Assembly: GCA_947460525.1 (NCBI GenBank)
Contig: CANHIV010000094.1
Location: forward strand, 1 to 5,524
Direction of reading: 5' to 3'
DNA from: Flavobacteriales bacterium
GTDB lineage: Bacteria; Bacteroidota; Bacteroidia; Flavobacteriales_D; Sanyastnellaceae
Length of the DNA stretch: 5,524 bases
Shown here: piece after piece, positions 1 through 5,524 of the stretch
How the letters are laid out: the number at the start of each line of letters is the position of its first letter
Position numbering within the stretch: the stretch's first letter is position 1
The notes under the pieces: model-generated
Told to the model about the DNA's origin: nothing
Database searches by the model: none
What the model saw: the letters and a program-made list of their open reading frames with translations, nothing else
Made by a program: the position numbers and the translations under genes

Positions 1-950
1 ATGTTAGTCACATGGGTGAGTTTTGGGTGAAAGGTCCCAAGGCGTTGGACTTGATTCAACAAGTTACTTCTAACGATGCCAGCAAGTTATTTGATGGCAA
101 AGTACAATACAGCTGCTTGCCCAATTTGGATGGCGGCATTGTAGATGATTTATTGGTTTATCGTTTTGGCCCAGAAGAATATTTCTTGGTGGTGAATGCC
201 TCCAACATTGACAAAGATTGGAATTGGATTCAAAAGTTCAATGCGCAAATTGGCGCTGAAATGAACAATGTTTCAGAAGACATGAGTCTTTTGGCCGTTC
301 AAGGTCCATTGGCATTAAAGGCAATGCAGAAATTGACTTCCATGAATGTTGTTGATATGGAATACTACACCGTACAGCGCGGAACATTTGCAGGCATTGA
401 TAATGTGATTGTTTCTACTACAGGCTACACTGGAGCTGGCGGATGCGAAATTTATTTCCAAAATGCAGATGCAGAAAAGATGTGGAATGCAGTCATGGAA
501 GCTGGTGCTGAGTTTGGTATTCAGCCCATTGGTCTTGGTGCTAGAGATACGTTGCGATTGGAAATGGGATTCTGCTTGTATGGTAATGATATTGACGATA
601 CCACGTCGCCATTGGAAGCAGGTTTGGGATGGATCACGAAGTTCGCCAAGCCTTTCAACAATAGCGAGAATTTAAAAGCACAGAAAGAAGCAGGGGTTAC
701 CAGAAAGTTGGTAGGATTTGAGATGATCGACAAAGGCATTCCCCGCCATGGCTATGAGATTGCAGATGCTACAGGTCAAGTTATCGGAGTGGTGACCAGT
801 GGAACCCAATCTCCATCACTTTCAAAAGCCATTGGCATGGGCTATGTGCCAGCAGCGATGGCCACAGTAGGTTCAGAAGTATTTGTTGTCATTCGTGGCA
901 AACAAATCAAAGCCAGTGTGGTGGGATTGCCATTTTATAAAAACGCATAA
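1..950 (+). CDS. gcvT: Aminomethyltransferase, glycine cleavage system T protein (5' partial)
   Basis: GcvT transfers the aminomethyl carbon carried on lipoyl-GcvH to tetrahydrofolate, giving 5,10-methylene-tetrahydrofolate and ammonia; it is a cytoplasmic part of the glycine cleavage complex. The frame is open from base 3, and 316 residues are visible up to the TAA at 948-950. The family is usually about 360 residues, so roughly 45 N-terminal residues lie outside the window. Seen in order: VSHMGEF right at the edge, [34 protein letters not shown] (the Asp codon at 216-218 matches the family's conserved catalytic Asp), [28 protein letters not shown] with SPLEAGLGW, then the C-terminal barrel with [21 protein letters not shown] and the ending VVGLPFYK. 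The ATG at base 12 encodes the Met of the conserved SHMGE motif and is not the start. comB follows after 10 bases. Identification is secure; no frameshift or missing motif is seen. Confidence 0.97.
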   Translation, partial: VSHMGEFWVKGPKALDLIQQVTSNDASKLFDGKVQYSCLPNLDGGIVDDLLVYRFGPEEYFLVVNASNIDKDWNWIQKFNAQIGAEMNNVSEDMSLLAVQGPLALKAMQKLTSMNVVDMEYYTVQRGTFAGIDNVIVSTTGYTGAGGCEIYFQNADAEKMWNAVMEAGAEFGIQPIGLGARDTLRLEMGFCLYGNDIDDTTSPLEAGLGWITKFAKPFNNSENLKAQKEAGVTRKLVGFEMIDKGIPRHGYEIADATGQVIGVVTSGTQSPSLSKAIGMGYVPAAMATVGSEVFVVIRGKQIKASVVGLPFYKNA

Positions 951-960
951 TCGTTCCATT

Positions 961-1686
961 TTGGAAGAAAAGAAAATAGTTGAAGTATGTTACACCCCCG
1001 CCCAGTACGAATTGTACCGCGGGGGTTTTGACATCATTGTTGTGATTGATGTATTGCGCGCTACAAGCGCAATGACCACTGCCCTGCACCATGGGGTAGA
1101 GAAAATCATTCCCGTTGCCTCATTGGACGAAGCCAACGCTTATAAGGCCAAAGGCTTTACCGTGGGTGCAGAAAGGGATGGCCAAGTTGTTGAAGGATTT
1201 GATTTTGGCAATTCGCCCTATGTGTATATCGACAATGACATGTCGGGTAAAACAGTAGTGCTCACCACGACCAATGGAACCAAAGCCATTGAAATCGCCA
1301 AGAATGATGGATTGGTAGTAATCGGTTGTTTGAACAACCTCGATCATTTGTGCCAATGGTTGATGGCTCAAAACAAAAACACTTTGATTCTGGCCAGTGG
1401 TTGGAAAGACAAAGTAAACCTTGAGGATACGATTTGTGCTGGCGCGATTGCCGATCAATTGATTCAATCAAAGAAGTTTCAAGCTTTAGAGGACAGCACC
1501 GTAGCTGCCAAATTTTTATTTCAAAGTGCAAAAGAAAATGTTTGGAGTTTTCTGCGCGCGTCTTCACACCGAAGAAGACTTATTCATTTAAAGATCCAAA
1601 AAGACGTCAAATATTGCCTTACGCTGAATACCGTTCCTTGCATTCCCATTCTGAAGGACGGAGCCCTCGTGAAGCTCAATGTTTAG
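961..1686 (+). CDS. comB: 2-phosphosulfolactate phosphatase (ComB family)
   Basis: ComB enzymes hydrolyse 2-phosphosulfolactate to sulfolactate; in methanogens this is a step of coenzyme M synthesis. In most bacteria the physiological substrate is less clear, and no comA-like synthase lies in this window. With a TTG start at 961 the protein has 241 residues, the normal family length. Motifs by residue: VEVCYTP (7-13), VIDVLRATSA (28-37), AERDG (70-74) with EGFDFGNSP (78-86), LTTTNGT (101-107), GWKDKVNLEDT (147-157), SSHRRRL (201-207) and DVKYCLT (215-221). There is no ATG in frame before the conserved core. TTG 883, TTG 886, GTG 895 and GTG 916 are also possible starts, but they would add residues encoded inside gcvT. 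The gene sits 10 bases after gcvT and overlaps the next gene by 8 bases, so it is probably co-transcribed with both. A strong hairpin lies over codons 12-22. Family is sure; the start codon is inferred. Confidence 0.93.
   Translation: MEEKKIVEVCYTPAQYELYRGGFDIIVVIDVLRATSAMTTALHHGVEKIIPVASLDEANAYKAKGFTVGAERDGQVVEGFDFGNSPYVYIDNDMSGKTVVLTTTNGTKAIEIAKNDGLVVIGCLNNLDHLCQWLMAQNKNTLILASGWKDKVNLEDTICAGAIADQLIQSKKFQALEDSTVAAKFLFQSAKENVWSFLRASSHRRRLIHLKIQKDVKYCLTLNTVPCIPILKDGALVKLNV
994..1029 (+). terminator. GC-rich terminator-like hairpin inside the 5' end of comB
   Basis: Outer arms at 994-1001 (ACCCCCGC) and 1019-1026 (GCGGGGGT) pair perfectly over 8 bp. An inner GTAC/GTAC stem (1005-1008 with 1014-1017) closes a five-base GAATT loop, with a small internal bulge (CCA opposite C) between the stems. 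TTTT occupies 1026-1029. The shape resembles an intrinsic terminator 44 bases downstream of the gcvT stop, but it lies in comB codons 12-22, and only three Ts remain unpaired, so termination would be weak or conditional. It could instead limit or pace comB translation or protect the gcvT 3' end. The structure is seen directly; its function is inferred. Confidence 0.4.
1679..1686 (+). promoter_or_regulatory. 8-base start/stop overlap coupling comB to the phospholipase-like gene
   Basis: The sequence ATGTTTAG holds the start of the downstream gene (ATG 1679-1681) and the TAG of comB (1684-1686) in different frames. No convincing Shine-Dalgarno sequence sits at a normal distance; a GGAG occurs around 1659-1662, too far upstream. 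Such an arrangement favours re-initiation by ribosomes finishing comB. The overlap is seen; coupling is inferred. Confidence 0.5.
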
Positions 1687-2578
1687 GTATTGCATATTCA
1701 TCTTCGTGTTTATTTTACTTGGTTTTGCGCGACCCCAAGATACCTCCATCACTTGTACCGACGATTGGGGATTTTTTGGCCACAAGAAATTGAACGAGCT
1801 CGCTGTATTCACCCTTCCCACTCCGCTTTTTTCTTTTTACAAGGACAACCTTTCTTACTTGATTGAGCACAGTGTTGATCCGGACAAGAGAAGATACAGT
1901 GTCAAAGGAGAAGCGGAATGCCATTACATCGATCTGGACCATTATTACCCCAATGCCCATCAACGTCGGCCCATGCCCACCACCTGGGGAAATGCCATTT
2001 GCCAATTTGAAATTGACAGCCTGCATGCACACGGCATCGTCCCATGGCAAGTCCAAAAGAAACTATTTCAACTCACAGAAGCGTTTGTATCCAAGGACAA
2101 AAAGAAAATCCTACAGATCAGTGCGGAATTGGGTCACTACATCGGTGATGCACACGTTCCCCTGCACACCACCTCCAATTACAATGGGCAGCTGACCAAT
2201 CAAAAAGGCCTGCATGGCTTTTGGGAATCTCGGCTGCCGGAATTGTATTACGAACAATTTAAAATACCATTCCATCACGCTCAACTTATCGAACGTCCGG
2301 ACCTCTTTATTTGGGATCGCATTTGGGAAAGTCATTTGGCTCTAGACAGTGTCTTCCAATTTGAAACACAAGCCAAATCCACCATGAACGATCAATATTG
2401 GTATGACTACCAATTGCGGGGAGAAGACGCTGCGTATCAATACTCACAAGCCTTGAGCCATAATTACCATTCCCTATTGAATGGTCAAGTTGAACGAAGA
2501 ATGAAATCCGCTATTGCCAGTATTGGCGACTTTTGGTACACCGCATGGATCAATGCGGGACAGCCGGCACTGCCTTAA
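1679..2578 (+). CDS. Exported zinc-dependent phospholipase C / S1-P1 nuclease family protein
   Basis: A member of the trinuclear-zinc hydrolase superfamily that includes Bacillus phospholipase C and S1/P1 nucleases; the likely activity is phosphodiester cleavage of phospholipid or nucleic acid outside the cytoplasm. The 299-residue protein begins with a hydrophobic stretch (residues 4-17) acting as a signal segment. Candidate zinc ligands are W30, H35, D67, H82, H153, D157, H163, H179 and E183. The spacing H-x3-D-x5-H and the later H-x3-E resemble phospholipase C (final ligand Glu rather than the nuclease Asp), while W-x4-H and the 15-residue D-to-H spacing resemble P1 nuclease. Other marks are WGFFGHKKLNELAVFTLP (30-47), HYIDLD (82-87) and ELGHYIGDAHVPLHTTSNYNG (from residue 150). 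The ATG overlaps the comB stop, and the TAA overlaps the TAA of the convergent gene. The gap between the signal segment and W30 is unusual. Substrate cannot be assigned from sequence. Confidence 0.88.
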   Translation: MFRYCIFIFVFILLGFARPQDTSITCTDDWGFFGHKKLNELAVFTLPTPLFSFYKDNLSYLIEHSVDPDKRRYSVKGEAECHYIDLDHYYPNAHQRRPMPTTWGNAICQFEIDSLHAHGIVPWQVQKKLFQLTEAFVSKDKKKILQISAELGHYIGDAHVPLHTTSNYNGQLTNQKGLHGFWESRLPELYYEQFKIPFHHAQLIERPDLFIWDRIWESHLALDSVFQFETQAKSTMNDQYWYDYQLRGEDAAYQYSQALSHNYHSLLNGQVERRMKSAIASIGDFWYTAWINAGQPALP

Positions 2579-4020
2579 TTCAAAGAAACCTTAAAAGTGT
2601 GCTGGGCTCCTGATACAGAAGTTACAGACAACAGATAAACGCCTTGCACGTTGGTGTTCGGAAGCCAATGTCGAGAAGGGACTTTTTGGCTTGCTACAAG
2701 CTGTCCTTGGAGATTGTACAATCTGATATTCTGCACCGTTTCTGAAAAAACACATTCGTTTCCATCAAAATAAACATTCAACGTGCTACCACCGCTCTCC
2801 TCCGTGACATCCAAATCCAAACAATCCACTTGCCTCAATGTGATGGGCAAGTCAGAAGTTGTTATGTAATCATCATTGAATTTCAATAACCAACCCTGCG
2901 CTCCTTGGTTGGCATCTTGGCTGGCATTCTCCCCCACCATCATCAAGGTGTTTCTACTGAATGCAAAAACATCTTTTACCTTGTCCACCATGGCGCCGCC
3001 GATAGCACCGCCACCCAGCCAGGTCATATTAAAGTCTAGCCCATGAATGTATGCGTCGGCAAATCCCGCACCGAAATAATAGGTCCATCCGGCGACAACA
3101 TAGCCATCACCTTCACCCTTTAATTCAATGCTTCTTAAAATGCTCTCCGTTGGCGTTGCGGGAAAGGCCGCGGCGTTCGCCATACTGCCATCCACATTCC
3201 AATACATCAAGTGACCTCTAAAAACACCATTTTCTAAAAACCCACCCGCTGCTGTCCAACTGCCATTGTGGGGAACGGCATCCCACATTTGTATGCCCTT
3301 GCACAAAGGTGCATTGACAATGCTTTGAACTACAGTACCAATTTCATTGATCCAAAAAACCGCCGTATTGGGCAAGCTGTCTTGCGTTGTCCAATAATTG
3401 AACACCGCCATCCAGGCCTGTGCAGTAGAATCCCAAGCCACAACTGGCGCATGCATGTCATAGCCTACAATGGGCAAACTGACCTGAAGGTGATTGGGTG
3501 CAACGGGGTCCCAAATCCACACTTCGGCTTGATTCAACAAATCGGAATTCCAAGAATATCCTATGACCAAAAATTGGTGTTCATGCCAATGAAAACTTTC
3601 GGCGTTTTGCCAACCTTCTGTGAGTAAAACTTTTTCCTGTACAAGATCTCCAGCGGTATTCAATTGAAACAAACTGGGGTCATATCCATTCGTGGTAGGC
3701 CCTGAGGAAGAGGATAAAATCCAAATGGATTGGTCGGGCGCAATCCAAACATCCTGCCCTGACTGAACACCTTCATCCCCCAAATCAAAACTTTGGATGC
3801 AGTTCAGCATGGAGTCGGTATTGACTACCAAAATCTGATTGCCCATGCCAGCCGCGCTCCAAGTGGAACCAACGGACCATACATTGCCCGAGGAATCCTT
3901 GGTCATTTTTATCAGGTGATCTTGGCTGCCCCCTCCTACCGTATAGGACCAAACAGAATCAGCCTGTGCAGAGCACCAACCTGAAATCAACAACGATATG
4001 TAAAATAGCAACCTATGCAC
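2575..4020 (-). CDS. Secreted beta-propeller-like protein with T9SS-type C-terminal sorting domain
   Basis: With GTG at 4020-4018 the protein has 481 residues and starts with a clear signal peptide: one Arg, a hydrophobic run (residues 4-14), then CSAQA, with cleavage likely near residues 18-20. An in-frame ATG at 4173 would bury this peptide behind 51 residues read from the wrong frame of kdsA, so GTG is preferred. The mature part is rich in Trp, Gly and short strand-like units such as SSGNVWSVGSTW (43-54), DQSIWILSSSSG, GDGYVVAGWTYYFG and RNTLMMVGENAS. This pattern recalls SBBP/Kelch-like propeller repeats in Bacteroidota surface proteins; I count roughly six to seven units, loosely. The last 55 or so residues (IRLYNLQGQLVAS, then LPNTNVQGVYLLSV, then TFKVSLN) fit a type A T9SS sorting domain, which directs export across the outer membrane and removal or anchoring at the cell surface. 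The start overlaps the kdsA stop by 8 bases. No catalytic motif is recognised, so the role is unknown (adhesin-like or binding is a guess). Confidence 0.85.
   Translation of the reverse strand: MHRLLFYISLLISGWCSAQADSVWSYTVGGGSQDHLIKMTKDSSGNVWSVGSTWSAAGMGNQILVVNTDSMLNCIQSFDLGDEGVQSGQDVWIAPDQSIWILSSSSGPTTNGYDPSLFQLNTAGDLVQEKVLLTEGWQNAESFHWHEHQFLVIGYSWNSDLLNQAEVWIWDPVAPNHLQVSLPIVGYDMHAPVVAWDSTAQAWMAVFNYWTTQDSLPNTAVFWINEIGTVVQSIVNAPLCKGIQMWDAVPHNGSWTAAGGFLENGVFRGHLMYWNVDGSMANAAAFPATPTESILRSIELKGEGDGYVVAGWTYYFGAGFADAYIHGLDFNMTWLGGGAIGGAMVDKVKDVFAFSRNTLMMVGENASQDANQGAQGWLLKFNDDYITTSDLPITLRQVDCLDLDVTEESGGSTLNVYFDGNECVFSETVQNIRLYNLQGQLVASQKVPSRHWLPNTNVQGVYLLSVTSVSGAQHTFKVSLN
4013..4020 (-). promoter_or_regulatory. 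8-base GTG/TAG overlap coupling kdsA to the secreted-protein gene
   Basis: On the minus strand GTGCATAG contains the downstream GTG (4020-4018) and the kdsA TAG (4015-4013). The geometry is the same as the comB overlap on the other strand. Translation of the secreted protein probably depends on ribosomes ending kdsA. The overlap is seen; coupling is inferred and depends on the chosen GTG start. Confidence 0.45.
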
Positions 4021-4840
4021 GTACCGCGTCGTAGATTTTACAAAGATCTGTAAGCAAAGATTCCAAATGATCCAAGCGCAACATATTGGCGCCATCACTT
4101 TTTGCGATGGCCGGATTGGGATGCGTTTCAATGAACAAACCATTGGCACCTGTGGCAATTGCAGCCTTGGCAATGGTAGCGATCAATTCGGGCTTTCCTC
4201 CAGTAACGCCTGAAGACTGATTGGGTTGTTGCAAACTGTGGGTACAATCCATGATGACAGGCGCAAAATTTTGCATCGCCGGAATGTTGCGATAATCGAC
4301 AACCAAATCTTGGTAGCCAAACATCGAACCTCTTTCTGTTAACCAAACTTTGTCATTGCCTGCCTCGATTACTTTTCTTACCGCGTGTCCCATGGATTCA
4401 CCCGAAAGGAATTGACCCTTTTTGATGTTCACCACTTTTCCTGTTTGCGCTGCCGCTTGTAACAAATCTGTCTGGCGACACAAGAAGGCAGGTATCTGCA
4501 AAATATCCACATACTCCGCTGCCATTGCCGCTTCATCCGCAGCATGAATATCTGTGGTCGTTGGGACACCCAACTTCTGTCCCACTTCTTGAATCCATTT
4601 CAAACCTTGTTCGTCGCCCACACCCGTGAAAGAATCTGAACGAGAACGATTGGCCTTTCGATAAGAGGCTTTAAAAATAAAAGGGATGCGCAAACGATCA
4701 CAAATTGCTTTGACTTCTGTGCCAATTTCATACAACATCTCTTCGCCTTCCACCACACATGGTCCTGCGATTAAAAAAAAGCGATCGCCCTTCAATTGTG
4801 GCAACGCATTCAATACTTGATTATCTAAATCTGTTCTCAT
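4013..4840 (-). CDS. kdsA: 3-deoxy-8-phosphooctulonate synthase (Kdo-8-P synthase), metal-dependent class
   Basis: KdsA condenses phosphoenolpyruvate with arabinose-5-phosphate to Kdo-8-phosphate, the cytoplasmic precursor of the inner-core sugar of lipopolysaccharide. The protein has 275 residues, normal for the family. Motifs: FLIAGPCVVE (22-31), FKASYRKANRS (56-66), GVPTTTDIH (91-99), ILQIPAFLCRQTDLL (113-127), NIKKGQFL (138-145), TERGSMFGY (168-176), MDCTHSLQQPN (197-207), IETHPNPAIAKSDGAN (237-252). C28, H201, E238 and D249 fall at spacings 173/37/11, nearly the same as the metal ligands of the Aquifex aeolicus enzyme (Cys11, His185, Glu222, Asp233); the metal-independent E. coli type has Asn in place of that Cys. 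It is therefore predicted to need a divalent metal. ATG 4840-4838 is preceded by an A-rich TTTAGGAA that abuts the ATG, too close for a standard ribosome binding site. It lies 10 bases after the barrel gene and overlaps the following gene. Confidence 0.97.
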   Translation of the reverse strand: MRTDLDNQVLNALPQLKGDRFFLIAGPCVVEGEEMLYEIGTEVKAICDRLRIPFIFKASYRKANRSRSDSFTGVGDEQGLKWIQEVGQKLGVPTTTDIHAADEAAMAAEYVDILQIPAFLCRQTDLLQAAAQTGKVVNIKKGQFLSGESMGHAVRKVIEAGNDKVWLTERGSMFGYQDLVVDYRNIPAMQNFAPVIMDCTHSLQQPNQSSGVTGGKPELIATIAKAAIATGANGLFIETHPNPAIAKSDGANMLRLDHLESLLTDLCKIYDAVRA

Positions 4841-4850
4841 TTCCTAAAAT

Positions 4851-5524
4851 TTAAAAAGCCATATTCAACATTATTTGCCCACTAAAAAATGGCGCATCGC
4901 CCACAGCCGTTCTCAACCAATTGTTTCCAACCAATGCAATATTCCAACCGTTGTGATTGATGTAATGGACACTACCTCGCATTCCCCATTGCTCTTGAAA
5001 AGAACGCAAGGCATCTAACCTAAACTGCCAAGATTGGTTATTTCTTTCTAACATCCATGCTTTGCCCAAAGATTGATATCCCCATTGCCCACCAAAATAA
5101 TACACCATGCTGTATCTCCATCGTCTCAAAAACTCGAAACTGGCATTAAAGGATGTCGGCAATGCCACCCAACGTTCCACTATTCGCTGCTTGTGCACTG
5201 CAAAAGGCGCTAAGAAATTGGCCAATGAATCCGCATTCTGCAAAGTTTGTGTATTGAAGCCAGGATACAAACCGTCACCTTTCCAACGATCCATCTGCAA
5301 TTGATTGTACTTCACAAATCCCAGATCTTTGATGCTGCAATACCAATGAATTGGATATTTGATATTCTCCCATTCCAGATGGGTAGAAAGCCCTACCCCT
5401 TTGCTGCCATTCACCAATGTTTCCTTTTTGGCTACATAATCCAACTGAACGTCGTTCATGTTTTGACCAAACAAAATGTTGTAATGCGGGATCGACCAAC
5501 GGCTGTATTGTGAAGACTCCACCC
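4851..5524 (-). CDS. Probable outer-membrane beta-barrel protein, C-terminal part (DUF5723-like), 5' partial
   Basis: The frame is open from the right window edge to the TAA at 4853-4851, giving 223 residues counted from a GTG at 5522-5520. That GTG is very close to the edge, and the sequence before it in frame stays open, so the true start probably lies outside the window. The protein shows alternating polar and hydrophobic/aromatic strands typical of a barrel and ends in FFSGQIMLNMAF; a terminal Phe is the usual BamA-recognised barrel signal. The segment SIKDLGFVKYN (about residues 63-73 from the GTG), a later LPTSFNASFEF, and a final GNNWLRTAVGDAPF strand pair resemble, from memory, the Bacteroidota DUF5723 family of outer-membrane proteins. 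It precedes kdsA by 10 bases and is likely its operon partner. Outer-membrane barrel is moderately supported; the DUF5723 assignment is tentative, and no ligand or transport role can be stated. Confidence 0.65.
   Translation of the reverse strand, partial: VESSQYSRWSIPHYNILFGQNMNDVQLDYVAKKETLVNGSKGVGLSTHLEWENIKYPIHWYCSIKDLGFVKYNQLQMDRWKGDGLYPGFNTQTLQNADSLANFLAPFAVHKQRIVERWVALPTSFNASFEFLRRWRYSMVYYFGGQWGYQSLGKAWMLERNNQSWQFRLDALRSFQEQWGMRGSVHYINHNGWNIALVGNNWLRTAVGDAPFFSGQIMLNMAF

Noticed and set aside
12..14. ATG at 12 as the gcvT start
   Set aside because: It encodes the Met of the conserved VSHMGE motif, normally near residue 50 of GcvT, and the frame is open to the window edge.
409..675. Second plus-strand open frame inside gcvT
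   Set aside because: A shadow frame of gcvT; the translation has no recognisable family features.
951..995. Bacteroidota-type promoter (TTTG, about 19 bases, TAnnTTTG) in front of comB
   Set aside because: TTTG occurs at 960-963, but the only TA-containing candidate (986-993, TATGTTAC) is at 22-base spacing, lacks the final TTTG and lies inside the coding sequence.
1120..1467. Antisense open frame of 115 codons opposite comB
   Set aside because: comB is clearly the coding frame here; the antisense translation shows no recognisable domain or start context. The same applies to the other opposite-strand frames, such as 1715-2056 and 3268-3627.
2564..2605. Inverted repeat CCGGCAC / GTGCTGG around the convergent stops as a bidirectional terminator
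   Set aside because: Only 7 bp including one G-T pair on one strand, a 28-base loop and no T-run next to the stem; not convincing.
4021..4173. In-frame extension of the secreted protein to an ATG at 4173
   Set aside because: The extra 51 residues are the out-of-frame reading of the conserved KdsA C-terminus and would hide a good signal peptide that begins directly at GTG 4020.
5520..5522. GTG near the right edge as the true start of the barrel protein
   Set aside because: No signal peptide follows it, the sequence is already barrel-like, and the frame stays open to the edge, so the gene is more likely truncated.

Overview
The window looks like a compact chromosomal segment from a member of the Bacteroidota, probably Flavobacteriales-like. 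This placement is inferred from four things: a type IX secretion system (T9SS) style C-terminal sorting domain, a WGFFGHKK-type zinc phospholipase C/S1-P1 family protein, an outer-membrane barrel resembling DUF5723, and A-rich rather than clear Shine-Dalgarno upstream regions. No mobile element, CRISPR array, tRNA or rRNA was seen, and no stretch of even 50 bases lacks coding sequence.

The left half (about 1-2578) is read rightward. It holds the 3' part of gcvT (glycine cleavage T protein, truncated by the window edge). After a 10-base gap comes a comB-type 2-phosphosulfolactate phosphatase that must use a non-ATG start. A predicted exported zinc phospholipase C/S1-P1-like enzyme follows, its ATG overlapping the comB stop by 8 bases. 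The right half (5524-2575) is read leftward. It holds the C-terminal part of a probable outer-membrane beta-barrel protein, then kdsA (Kdo-8-phosphate synthase) after 10 bases, then a secreted T9SS-type beta-propeller-like protein whose GTG overlaps the kdsA stop by 8 bases. The two halves converge with their TAA codons interlocked in one TTAA.

Functionally the left cluster combines housekeeping one-carbon/glycine metabolism, a sulfonate-type phosphatase and an exported hydrolase. The right cluster is envelope-directed: Kdo is the inner-core sugar of lipopolysaccharide, and its neighbours are an outer-membrane protein and a surface-secreted protein.

I see no convincing new defence, mobile or multi-gene system here. 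The most unusual signal is a GC-rich, terminator-like hairpin (994-1026). It lies 44 bases after the gcvT stop but inside the first codons of comB, and the synonymous positions appear chosen so that the arms pair. Next in interest are the matched 8-base start/stop overlaps and the placement of the zinc-ligand tryptophan well downstream of the hydrophobic signal segment in the phospholipase-like protein.
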